Assembly: GCA_020631235.1 (NCBI GenBank)
Contig: JAHDHQ010000012.1
Span: 47,617 to 111,616 of the forward strand
Direction: 5' to 3'
Origin: Saprospiraceae bacterium
Lineage (GTDB): Bacteria; Bacteroidota; Bacteroidia; Chitinophagales; Saprospiraceae
DNA: 64,000 nucleotides
Shown in pieces: positions 26,081 to 34,062 of the stretch (position 1 is its first letter; each line of letters opens with the position of its first letter). The translations under genes and the position numbers were made by a program. The notes beneath the pieces were generated by a model. The model was given only the letters and a program-made list of their open reading frames with translations, did no database searches and had not been told where the DNA came from.

Positions 26081-27181
26081 ATGATGAAACCATTGTTTTG
26101 CATTTTATCCCTGTGTTTACTGGCTGCTTGTTATAATCCTGCCAAACAGCTGGAGAAAGGAAATTATGAAAATGCCTATTATGCCGCCTTACAATCACTT
26201 AAGAAAAAAAAGGATAGGAATGTAGAGAAAGTGCTCAGCGAATCTCTTCAGGCTATCTTAGATCAAGACAATGCTACAAAAAATGCTTTATTAGAAACGG
26301 ATGATATTAAGGACGTAGAGAAAGCGATCAGTATAAATCAAGCTTTGCAAGAAAAAGTTACTGATGCTCAAGGATACACTAGAGGTAATTTTGATGAAGA
26401 TTTAAGTTATCTGATAATCGAAGAAGACGAACTAAACGAATTTGTTGCTCATACTTACTTCGATTTTGGCTCGGAAAGTTTATCCGAGGCATTAGGTAAT
26501 GTAGATAAATATTTAGCTCAGGACGCTCATGAATATTTTCTTAAAGCTCAGAAATTTGGGAAAGAAGGTGCTGATATCGATTCATTGAGCACTTTAAGTT
26601 ATGAGTATGGTCAGATTATTTATGTGATTGATGTAGATGCTAGCTTTTTGTTTGGACATTCTTTTGCGGTCGAAAATGCATGCGATAATTTAGAAAGTGA
26701 GGCAGGGTATTATGAAATCATTTATGTGGAGCGAGCCCCAGAACATAATGAAATAGTGGATTGTGAAATCGAATTAAGCTTTAGTGATTTAGATATTGAT
26801 ACCGATACAAGGACTCGAAATGAAGAATTTAGAAAAACCATTGTAACTGGTAGCAAAACCATTGAGTTACCAGATGGCACCACAAAAAAAGAAGACATCA
26901 CTGAGGAGGTAACTGGAAGTGTAAATAGTACGGAAATACAAAAAATAGCCCGATGGGATGTACGAATGAATGTACGCAAAAACACCAATAGTTGCCGAGT
27001 ATTTAGCGAAACGTACAGTCGAGATTTAGTGTCACAATCTGTAACTCACCAACTCAGTGGTAATCTACAAGCTATACCAGATGCTTATCGCAATGCCCCA
27101 TATGATCGGGTTATGGAAGACGATGAAATGGTGGATGAATTATTAGAAGATATTCTGGATGAAATTAGAAGAGATTTATAA
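26081..27181 (+). CDS. Lipoprotein of unknown function with TPR-like N-terminus
   Basis: A 366-residue protein with lipobox LAAC (Cys17). Residues 18-160 are helical and begin with a TPR-like unit (LEKGNYENAYYAALQSLKKKKDRN). Residues 180-300 are beta-rich with many acidic residues (FSDLDIDTDTRTRNEEF and the IELPDGTTKKEDITEEVTG hairpin). The C-terminus is strongly acidic (VMEDDEMVDELLEDILDEI). It resembles secreted hypothetical lipoproteins common in Bacteroidota, but I cannot assign a function. Convergent with the GNAT gene (24-bp gap). Confidence 0.75.
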   Translation: MMKPLFCILSLCLLAACYNPAKQLEKGNYENAYYAALQSLKKKKDRNVEKVLSESLQAILDQDNATKNALLETDDIKDVEKAISINQALQEKVTDAQGYTRGNFDEDLSYLIIEEDELNEFVAHTYFDFGSESLSEALGNVDKYLAQDAHEYFLKAQKFGKEGADIDSLSTLSYEYGQIIYVIDVDASFLFGHSFAVENACDNLESEAGYYEIIYVERAPEHNEIVDCEIELSFSDLDIDTDTRTRNEEFRKTIVTGSKTIELPDGTTKKEDITEEVTGSVNSTEIQKIARWDVRMNVRKNTNSCRVFSETYSRDLVSQSVTHQLSGNLQAIPDAYRNAPYDRVMEDDEMVDELLEDILDEIRRDL

Positions 27182-27205
27182 TGGCTCAATTATGGTCGAG
27201 ATTTA

Positions 27206-27754
27206 TTAGCCTTCATGAAGCTTTGCATAAATATCTACACTAATATATTTGTTATCTTTTATTTCACAATCTCTCATTGTGCCTTCGTACTCAAAATCGA
27301 GTTTTGACATGGCGCGTTTACAGTTTCGATTTTCTGAATCTATAAAACCCTCAATTCTATGTAGTCCCAAAATGTCAAATCCAAATTGACATATTAAAGG
27401 CATTACTTCCTTCATGATTCCTTGACCCCAAAAATCTGGGAGTAACCAAAGTCCTATTTCTCCTTTTTTATGATCGGTGGTAACATCATTAAGTCCAGCT
27501 GCACCATAAAATATTTCACCGTCCAAGTCGAAAATAGCAAACCAATATTGTTCTGGCTTTTTAAACCATTCCATTTGCTCTTTTGTAGCTTCAAGACTTG
27601 TAAAATTTACACCATAATGTTTAATGACCATTGGATGGGACAATCCTTTGTAGACATTATTAATATCTGCATCCAGTATTTCTCTCAGCAATAATCGATG
27701 GGTCTTGATAACTGGTATTTCTATCTTCAAAAGTTTAATTTTTATTGCGTGCAT
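27206..27754 (-). CDS. GNAT acetyltransferase, RimJ/RimL-like
   Basis: A 182-residue acetyl-CoA-dependent N-acetyltransferase. The fold elements are THRLLLREILDADINNVYKGLSH at the N-terminus, GEIGLWLLPDFWGQGIMKEVMPLI, where the QGIMKE loop is the acetyl-CoA pyrophosphate-binding region, and GLHRIEGFIDSENRNCKRAMSKLDFEYEG with the conserved Asn of the RimJ/RimL group. The substrate (protein N-terminus, amino acid or polyamine) cannot be told from sequence. It is 34 bp downstream of speD on the same strand, so it may belong to the polyamine cluster, which would make an amine acceptor worth considering. Confidence 0.85.
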   Translation of the reverse strand: MHAIKIKLLKIEIPVIKTHRLLLREILDADINNVYKGLSHPMVIKHYGVNFTSLEATKEQMEWFKKPEQYWFAIFDLDGEIFYGAAGLNDVTTDHKKGEIGLWLLPDFWGQGIMKEVMPLICQFGFDILGLHRIEGFIDSENRNCKRAMSKLDFEYEGTMRDCEIKDNKYISVDIYAKLHEG

Positions 27755-27788
27755 TCAGCACTTAAAAGAATGTGATTAGCTTTGCTTG

Positions 27789-28148
27789 CTACACCATACT
27801 ATTGCGATTTCCTCGCTTTAAAACTTTGTACTCATGCGAGCTAGCTCCTGATGCTTTAACTAAAAAGTCCTTTGCCGCTGTTGCATCAAGTGTATCGCCA
27901 CAAGTAAATAAGTCTATGGCCATAAAACGATGTTCGGGCCAGGTATGTATATTAAAATGACTTTCCGCAATGACGATAGTACCTGACACACCATGAGGTG
28001 AAAACTGATGAAAAAACACATTGACCAAAGTAGCTTTAGCGATTCGGACAGCCTCAAGCATCATCTCCTCTAGACGAGAAATATCATTAGTCAATGAAGC
28101 CTCACAACCATATAATTCTAGAATGTAGTGTTCTCCTAAATGAGTCAT
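27789..28148 (-). CDS. speD: S-adenosylmethionine decarboxylase proenzyme
   Basis: A 119-residue class 1B-type SpeD that self-cleaves to a pyruvoyl enzyme and makes decarboxylated SAM, the aminopropyl donor for spermidine. Processing serine Ser63 is in ESHFNIHTWPEH with His68, and Cys83 is in DLFTCGD; these match the Thermotoga-type numbering. It lies 12 bp downstream of the ATP-grasp gene and divergent (via two genes) from the aminopropyltransferase, so the cluster holds both halves of aminopropyl transfer. Confidence 0.95.
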   Translation of the reverse strand: MTHLGEHYILELYGCEASLTNDISRLEEMMLEAVRIAKATLVNVFFHQFSPHGVSGTIVIAESHFNIHTWPEHRFMAIDLFTCGDTLDATAAKDFLVKASGASSHEYKVLKRGNRNSMV

Positions 28149-28160
28149 ACGGCAATGATA

Positions 28161-29351
28161 CTAAGAAATAAAATGAGGAATAAACTCCGCATCATCATCG
28201 ATGATCAGTTTGTCCGCTCTTCTGAATGAGATACTCGAGCCTCGTTTATCGACATTGAAAAAACCTAACTGATAATACTCATTGTACTCATCTTTATACA
28301 AATTTGTAAACTCTTGATAAACTTTATCAAAGTGCCCAAAATCACCTGATGTTTGTTCGATAATTTGATGATATTCATCAAAAATTTTAATGTTTTCACC
28401 CAGTCTACCAAAGCTTGCTTTTTCTACATGCTTTCTTCCTTTAAAATCCGATTGATTTCTTGATGAATCCAAGAAGTAAGGTAATTTATACTTCTTAGAA
28501 ACATGATCCAAAAACATTTTAGATTGATAAACTAAAGCATATGGTGGATTTAAAACATTGACTAAGTCTTTCATTATCAGATCGTGCAAAATATCCAGGA
28601 GTTCTGGTTCTTCAAAGCAAATAAACTCCCATGGCACCATTTTATAGAGATAGTCTGCTTGTACATATTCTCCACCTTCTAGAGGCAAGAAAACACCTTC
28701 TCCCGGCGAAAACTCTAACTCTGGAAGATCCGCATAAGCCACTTCGAAACCTTCTTTTGCGGCTTGCTTCATAATGAATTCAGCATGCGCTGCATCTTCT
28801 GGATAACCTAATGAGGTAGCTATCAAGGAAGGATGGTTTTCCGAGTCTGAAATTAATAGATGATTAAAGAAAACTTCGAGGTCTCGTTCTAAAGAATTGT
28901 ACTGTGCCCGTGCTGGTTTATAGATGTCAAAGAAGGCATCTTGAATAAACGAGGACTCAGGAATCATGGTCGGTGTATCCGCATTAAATTCTAAGACTTT
29001 TATGGGTAAACCATCGATACCACCAGCAAAGTCAAATCTCCCGATCAAATGCTTTTGCTTTTTAGAATAGCTGTAAATGATTAAATCAATCATCTTACTA
29101 GGCAAGCCTAAAAAATCAAATTGACCTGTTAAGACCAACTCTCCAAGTTCTTGCTGAAAAAGCCCATAAATTTCATCATGGGCTTTTTCAAATGCGTTTA
29201 TTTCATCTTGGTTTAGAACTATACCTTCTGGAACGATGTACTCGTCTTCTAGCAAAAATTCAAAACCTCTTTCTTTAATGATTTGTTCGGGTATACCGTC
29301 AACATCTACTTGTCTACCCGCCATATGATCTTGAGGATTTACTAGATCCAA
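28161..29351 (-). CDS. Glutathionylspermidine-synthase-like ATP-grasp ligase
   Basis: A 396-residue protein related to the synthetase half of glutathionylspermidine synthase (GspS) and to E. coli YgiC/YjfC. Visible features: GRFDFAGGIDGLPIKVLEFNADTPT, matching the conserved substrate-binding segment (family: ExNADTP), PALIATSLGYPEDAAHAEF-like central region, and KHVEKASFGRLGENIKIF in place of the KPxxxREGxN nucleotide-binding segment. There is no amidase (CHAP) half, so it is a stand-alone ligase that may join a polyamine amine to a carboxylate. The start overlaps the upstream small-protein gene by 38 bp; a second Met at 29324 is also possible. Confidence 0.87.
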   Translation of the reverse strand: MDLVNPQDHMAGRQVDVDGIPEQIIKERGFEFLLEDEYIVPEGIVLNQDEINAFEKAHDEIYGLFQQELGELVLTGQFDFLGLPSKMIDLIIYSYSKKQKHLIGRFDFAGGIDGLPIKVLEFNADTPTMIPESSFIQDAFFDIYKPARAQYNSLERDLEVFFNHLLISDSENHPSLIATSLGYPEDAAHAEFIMKQAAKEGFEVAYADLPELEFSPGEGVFLPLEGGEYVQADYLYKMVPWEFICFEEPELLDILHDLIMKDLVNVLNPPYALVYQSKMFLDHVSKKYKLPYFLDSSRNQSDFKGRKHVEKASFGRLGENIKIFDEYHQIIEQTSGDFGHFDKVYQEFTNLYKDEYNEYYQLGFFNVDKRGSSISFRRADKLIIDDDAEFIPHFIS

Positions 29352-29874
29352 ATCCCGATTTTGATCTTGAAGCTGGTTTCCTTACGGTGGTCTTTCTAGC
29401 TGAACTTCTTAGATTTGTTCTTCCTGAAGTAGACTTATCATAGGCACTTTGATTAGCATATGACGATCTTGCGATTCCTGAGCCCATCGGTCTTCCCATC
29501 ATGTAACCGATCATACCACCCATCATAACCGATCGCATCATAGATCTTCGCGGATCACTAGCATCTGTAATGCTTACTTCATCGATAGTAAAGGTATCTA
29601 TCTTACCATCTAAATAAGTTGCATAAATTCTTGAATCTTCTCGTTTGTCTATTAATTCTTCGTCAGTAATCTTAAACAAGTCTTTTTCTTGCTCTTGTAA
29701 ATGACATATAATACCTTGGGTAGGCTCTTCTAAAGTTTCTTCGATGTAATCATCACCTGAAGAACTACTTCCAAAAAAGTTATACAATAAATAAAGGGCT
29801 AATGCTCCGTAAATGATCCATCTGAAATTAAATCCAGAGCCACCTCCATTGTTTCCATTCTGATTGTTTTCCAT
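29314..29874 (-). CDS. Small membrane protein with basic Ser/Arg tail, ligase partner
   Basis: A 186-residue protein: Asn/Gly-rich N-terminus, one transmembrane helix (about 18-35), an acidic soluble part with a short beta-segment (GIICHLQEQEKDLFKI, ATYLDGKIDTFTIDEVSI), a Met/Gly hydrophobic run (MMGGMIGYMMGRPMG), and a Ser/Arg/Gly tail ending GFGSSKSSRSYGG. The tail resembles those of E. coli YgiB/YjfM, whose genes sit next to the YgiC/YjfC ligases, so it may be the ligase's partner or substrate. This rests on context and composition rather than clear homology. It is the first gene of the minus-strand polyamine operon. Confidence 0.7.
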   Translation of the reverse strand: MENNQNGNNGGGSGFNFRWIIYGALALYLLYNFFGSSSSGDDYIEETLEEPTQGIICHLQEQEKDLFKITDEELIDKREDSRIYATYLDGKIDTFTIDEVSITDASDPRRSMMRSVMMGGMIGYMMGRPMGSGIARSSYANQSAYDKSTSGRTNLRSSARKTTVRKPASRSKSGFGSSKSSRSYGG

Positions 29875-29881
29875 AGATTTG
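29849..29881 (+). promoter_or_regulatory. Promoter for the aminopropyltransferase gene, over the divergent start codon
   Basis: A -33 TTG (29849-29851) and a perfect -7 box TAGATTTG (29874-29881) are separated by 22 bp, inside the range accepted for Bacteroidota. The ATG at 29899 would be about 11 nt after the start site. The promoter covers the first codons of the small membrane protein gene on the other strand. Confidence 0.5.
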
Positions 29882-29898
29882 TTATTTTGGAAATTAAT

Positions 29899-31449
29899 AT
29901 GAGGAAAAAAGGCAAGTCTTCCAAATTTATTCTAATATTTATCACCTTTGTTGTTGGTCTTTGTTCGATTATATACGAACTACTCATCAGTACCATCAGT
30001 TCTTATTTAATGGGTGATAGTATCCGTCAATTTTCATTGATTATTGGTGTTTATTTAGCCAGCATGGGATTGGGTTCTTTTTTTTCGAGGGTAGTCGATA
30101 AAAAACTGGTTTCTTCCTTTATAATCATCGAATTATTACTGGGTTTTGTGGGTGCTTTATCTGTGCCTTTGTGCTATTTCTATTATTCGATGAGTGATGC
30201 TCAAGGTTACCAATTTTTTGTATTGTTTTTAACAGGTATTATAGGCAGTTTAACGGGGTTTGAGATTCCTTTATTAACTAGAATTATGGAGGATGAGTAC
30301 TCCTTAAAAGACAACATTAGCAATATCCTCACTTTTGACTATTTAGGCGCATTGTTAGCAACTTTGATATTTCCTTTTTTCTTAGTTCCTTTTGTTGGTT
30401 TATATAAGTCGTCTATCATTTTTGGGTTGATCAATATCGCGATGGGTTTGTTGTCTATTTATCTTTTACAAGATGAACTAAAACGAACCAAACGATTTAA
30501 GCGATTAATTTATTTGTGCACTACTTTGAGTTCGATATTACTCATTTCTATGTTCTTTGCTGCTAAACAGTTTATGGCTTTTTGGAATGAATCGATTTTT
30601 AGATATCCGGTCATTCACACCGAAAACAGTCCTTACCAAAATCTAACGGTCACGGCTCACCCAAATGAATTTAGGTTATATTTAAACGGAGCCATTCAGT
30701 TTTCTTCGAAAGATGAATATCGATATCACGAATCTTTGGTACACGTACCCATGTCACAAATGAAAGATGCAAAACGTGTTTTAGTTTTGGGAGGTGGTGA
30801 AGGTCTAGCTGCTCGCGAACTTTTAAAATACCCTGCATTGGAAGAAATTGTGATCGTCGATATCGATCCTGCAGTCAGTCGATTATCTACGAAGTTGCCA
30901 ATCTTGAATCAATTAAACGAAAATGCCCTTGAAAACTCGAAGGTGCGTTTAATACACGAAGATGCTTTTATGTTTTTGTCCAACGGCGTAGATTTATTTG
31001 ATGTGATCATTGCTGATTTACCTGATCCTACCAATGAAAGTATTTCTCGGTTGTATAGTAATGTTTTCTTCCGAATGATGCTTCAGCGACTAAATCCAGA
31101 TGGCGTTGTATGCACACAGGCTACTAGTCCAGAGTTAACATCTAATGCCTTTTGGTGCATTAATGAAACTTTAAAAAAGGCAGGTTTTGCTTACACCTAC
31201 CCTTACCAAGTGAATGTGCCATCTTTTGGAAACTGGGGATTTATTATGGCCAAAAACAAACCCGACTTTACTCCTTCGTTTCGTCAAGAGATCAGCTACA
31301 AATACTTAGAGGATGCACTCTTTGATCAGATGTTTTATTTCTCAAAAGATATTCGCAGAGAATCAGTGGAAGTTAATTATCTAGATGCACCTGTCCTCTT
31401 GGAGTATTATCTAGATCACTGGAAAAGCTTACAGTCCGGGCAGCGATAA
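29899..31449 (+). CDS. Membrane-anchored polyamine aminopropyltransferase (SpeE-like)
   Basis: About 517 residues from the ATG at 29899; a TTG at 29887 in the same frame is less likely because the promoter fits the later start. The first 220 residues hold about six to seven transmembrane helices (ELLISTISSYLMGDSIRQFSL between the first two is typical). The cytosolic C-terminal half is a spermidine-synthase fold: DEYRYHESLVH, the SAM-site glycine motif LVLGGGEGLAAREL (about 298), VIVDIDPAV and IIADLPDPTNE with the catalytic Asp region (about 373). It is expected to transfer aminopropyl groups from decarboxylated SAM, made by the divergent speD, to a diamine at the membrane. Confidence 0.92.
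   Translation: MRKKGKSSKFILIFITFVVGLCSIIYELLISTISSYLMGDSIRQFSLIIGVYLASMGLGSFFSRVVDKKLVSSFIIIELLLGFVGALSVPLCYFYYSMSDAQGYQFFVLFLTGIIGSLTGFEIPLLTRIMEDEYSLKDNISNILTFDYLGALLATLIFPFFLVPFVGLYKSSIIFGLINIAMGLLSIYLLQDELKRTKRFKRLIYLCTTLSSILLISMFFAAKQFMAFWNESIFRYPVIHTENSPYQNLTVTAHPNEFRLYLNGAIQFSSKDEYRYHESLVHVPMSQMKDAKRVLVLGGGEGLAARELLKYPALEEIVIVDIDPAVSRLSTKLPILNQLNENALENSKVRLIHEDAFMFLSNGVDLFDVIIADLPDPTNESISRLYSNVFFRMMLQRLNPDGVVCTQATSPELTSNAFWCINETLKKAGFAYTYPYQVNVPSFGNWGFIMAKNKPDFTPSFRQEISYKYLEDALFDQMFYFSKDIRRESVEVNYLDAPVLLEYYLDHWKSLQSGQR
29922..29929 (-). promoter_or_regulatory. Putative -7 box for the small membrane protein/ligase/speD operon
   Basis: On the minus strand TAAATTTG matches TAnnTTTG exactly, 47 bp before the start at 29874. 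It lies inside the first codons of the divergent aminopropyltransferase gene, so the two promoters overlap each other's coding starts. No clear -33 element. Confidence 0.4.
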
Positions 31450-31817
31450 CTATTTGCACTTTAGCAGCTTGTTGACAAAATTTAGTTGTTAAAATGGAAT
31501 TAGCTACAATTTGTTTTGGGAAATAGTAATAGCTATTTCATTCTCGTCGATGAATGGAGTACTTTTCTTCATCTAAGGGAAAGAAAAATTCAGAGATACC
31601 AAAAAAGAGAATATGAAGTTTGAAGCAATTCAATCAATGGAGGAAGATGTAAAAAAAAGGAATCCTTATTATCTATACTCAATCCAGAGCATTGTGCACA
31701 ACTGAAATAGCGGTTTACACACCACTAGGAATAATAAAAGATTCCCACATCTAGATTCAACAAATAAGATACTTTTAGGTAATTTAGAAAAGTTTATTAT
31801 TTAAAAAAACCAACTTT
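31450..31817. other. 368-bp gene-poor gap
   Basis: No recognisable gene. A 7-bp hairpin (gaaatag 31520-31526, ctatttc 31533-31539) and a 30-codon ATG frame (31613-31705, beginning MKFEAIQSMEED) are present. The latter might be a relic; no support beyond reading frame. Confidence 0.5.
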
Positions 31818-32261
31818 ATGGACATCAACGAAACATTAGATGAAGGTATATCCCATGATTTACACTTAGACACACCTATTAAGAGTGACTTAAAGGAAAC
31901 TGCAAAATGGACTAAGTTCTTATCGATACTTGGCTATGTTTACCTAAGTTTCTTTGTAGTAGGAATTGTTCTTAGCTTATTTACTGGATTTTCAATAAGT
32001 TCGATATTTTTCTTGCTTATATCTTTAGGATTCGGTTATTTAATTTATTATATCATTTCTAATCTGTACAAATTCTCGACGAAAGTGCGAATTGCAATAG
32101 ACAATGACAATCAAAGTGCATTGTCAGAATCTTTTGCTGGTTTAAAGTCTTATTTTAAAACGGTAGGAATAATGACAGCTGTGGTTCTTGCATTATATAT
32201 CATCATATTTATGATTCTCATTTTTGGAGGAGGTATGGCTTATTTGTCTCAATATTTTTAG
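31818..32261 (+). CDS. DUF5362-like membrane protein
   Basis: A 147-residue protein: hydrophilic N-terminus (1-32), a helix pair (about 36-78), a short amphipathic region with VRIAIDNDNQSALSESFAGLKSYFKTVGI, and a final helix (about 118-140). The KFSTKVRIAIDNDNQ...LESFxxLKxYF arrangement is typical of DUF5362 proteins of Bacteroidota, whose function is unknown. It stands alone between the 368-bp gap and a convergent gene. Confidence 0.75.
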   Translation: MDINETLDEGISHDLHLDTPIKSDLKETAKWTKFLSILGYVYLSFFVVGIVLSLFTGFSISSIFFLLISLGFGYLIYYIISNLYKFSTKVRIAIDNDNQSALSESFAGLKSYFKTVGIMTAVVLALYIIIFMILIFGGGMAYLSQYF

Positions 32262-32342
32262 TAAACATTAAGTAAGGCTTAGCCCTAAACTTTCAAATCC
32301 TGAAGACAAGTTATTACAACTCATCTTTATGATTTGTTTGTA

Positions 32343-33743
32343 CTAAAAGTTACGTAAAACACCCAGTTGCAAAGAATATATTTCCTTTTTTAAACTGATA
32401 TTGGAAACATTTAATCGACTATCTAAATCGTGAGCCCAAGCTAAACCTATTTGATAGCTTAGCCGTTCATTTTTATGATACCAACAGCCTATCCCTGTGG
32501 ATAATGTTATATGATTAGTTGAAGTAATATCCTTCAATCGAATAAGCGTTTTATCTTGATTTTCACTATAACGTGTACTTGTATGCCATGGACTGTAGGC
32601 TAAATTTAACTCTCCATAAACTTCCAACTTCTTTGTTAAAGCTGTTCGATATAATGCACCCAAATTAAACCCAAAATCATAAAAGTGATTGTATTGTTGT
32701 ACTCTCGTTGTAGTAATAGTTGTTTCTATTTGTTCGCCAGCAAAAAACTCTTGCAAACCTTGCGTATTGATAATAAATATAGCCGAGTCTTTCTCTACAA
32801 CTTTACTGTTCGTAGTACTTAAAACTGCATTATATCGTTCGCTCACTCGCCGCATTGTGAGCCCAAAAGAAAGGCTCCACTTAGGACTAAGATCATAGTA
32901 ATAGTTGGCTAGCATACCTAGGGCATACAAATCTGTTTTAGCCTCTCGTAGACTTTCAGTCCATGTCTGTCCAGATGGAGTAAGGGATTGATAATTACTG
33001 GTGGGTATTCCTGCCGTAATGGCAAGTCCTAATCGTTGCCTCATCCCTATTTCCTTCTCAGAAATATTTTCTGGCTTACTTAAGAATCCAGGAAGATTAA
33101 TAGACCTAATACTATTTCCTTTTGTAAGCTGAGGAATTGATTTTTGAGCTAAACTTAGGATATGAATATTCGCTGCTTTTTTTACAAATGAAGCTTCATT
33201 AACTCGTTTGTTACTATGATTGTATACTTCTTTCCTTACATCTACCTTTGTCTCTACTTGGGATGCATTAAGTGGATTACTGACTATCATTTTATTTAAT
33301 GCATGGGAAGTATTAGTACTTTTCTTTAGGTTTTTGTGTAGCTGGTTGATGTTATTGCTTTTTGACTTTATGCTTGTACGTGGTGCTTGATTATTTGTAT
33401 ATTCTGATTTAGTTGTGCTTGCCTTATTCAGCTTTTCTTTCGCAAATACATCTTCTTTCGACTTTTCTGCTTTAATATCAGTTACAAGTGCTGTTTGGTG
33501 TTTAATGGGTGATTGTCCTGTTGTATTAGATAAGGGATCCATGTCTTTATCTGAATGGTTTAGCCAAGCAAGCCCTAGGAGGCTTATCCCTAGCATACCA
33601 AAAATCCAAAAGAATCCATATTTCTTCTTTTTCTCTTTCTTATTTAGGTCTTTTTCTATGTTATCCCACAGCATTGCTTTGTCAAAACTGGGTTTAACAG
33701 ATTTAAGCGCCTTTTTATAATTCTTATCATTTAGCTGTTCCAT
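32343..33743 (-). CDS. Anti-sigma-like N-terminus fused to an outer-membrane beta-barrel
   Basis: A 466-residue protein. The cytosolic N-terminus (1-40, SFDKAMLWDNIEKDL) is like the short anti-sigma segments of Bacteroidota ECF systems, followed by one transmembrane helix (about 42-60). Residues 60-220 are a low-complexity Ser/Asn/Lys linker. The last 240 residues alternate as an outer-membrane barrel (GLAITAGIPTSNYQS, YALGMLANYYYDLSPKWSLSFGLTMRR, LGALYRTALTKKLEVYGELNLAYSPW, ending LQLGVLRNF). A barrel attached to an inner-membrane helix implies a protein spanning both membranes, or misassembly. Its start overlaps the sigma-region-4 gene by 17 bp, tying the two. Confidence 0.75.
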   Translation of the reverse strand: MEQLNDKNYKKALKSVKPSFDKAMLWDNIEKDLNKKEKKKKYGFFWIFGMLGISLLGLAWLNHSDKDMDPLSNTTGQSPIKHQTALVTDIKAEKSKEDVFAKEKLNKASTTKSEYTNNQAPRTSIKSKSNNINQLHKNLKKSTNTSHALNKMIVSNPLNASQVETKVDVRKEVYNHSNKRVNEASFVKKAANIHILSLAQKSIPQLTKGNSIRSINLPGFLSKPENISEKEIGMRQRLGLAITAGIPTSNYQSLTPSGQTWTESLREAKTDLYALGMLANYYYDLSPKWSLSFGLTMRRVSERYNAVLSTTNSKVVEKDSAIFIINTQGLQEFFAGEQIETTITTTRVQQYNHFYDFGFNLGALYRTALTKKLEVYGELNLAYSPWHTSTRYSENQDKTLIRLKDITSTNHITLSTGIGCWYHKNERLSYQIGLAWAHDLDSRLNVSNISLKKEIYSLQLGVLRNF

Positions 33744-33969
33744 AGCTAATTAGTTTTGTCTTTTTTTTAATAACATTCCTCAGCGCATTCTTAGCCCTTG
33801 TTAATTGGGATCGTGAAGAAGAAGGCGTGATTTTTAGCAAATCAGCTATTTCATTGTGGTTAAATCCTTCGACCACATATAAATTAAAAATCGTACGGTA
33901 GCCATCTGGTAATTGTTGGACCTCTTGAAAAATTTCTTCAGCACTTAAATGAGATAACATGTTTTGCAC
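33727..33969 (-). pseudogene. ECF sigma factor stump, region 4 only
   Basis: An 80-codon frame with a GTG start and an in-frame stop directly before it. It contains just sigma region 4: LSAEEIFQEVQQLPDGYRTIFNLYVVEGFNHNEIADLLKIT and SSSRSQLTRAKNALRNVI. Normal ECF factors have about 180 residues, with region 2 for core and -10 binding; none is present in any frame of the 93 bp before the next gene. The rest has evidently been deleted, unless the short protein acts as a regulator by itself. It is translationally linked with the beta-barrel gene downstream. Confidence 0.8.
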
Positions 33970-34062
33970 TTACTGTATACAATCAATCTATACATGAGCC
34001 CTTGTAAGTGCTGCATCGAACCCAAAAATTATTTTTATCCGCTCAAAATTTTGGAAAAAATA

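Noticed and set aside
31613..31705. 30-codon ATG frame in the 368-bp gap
   Set aside because: Too short and without homology-type features or a promoter.
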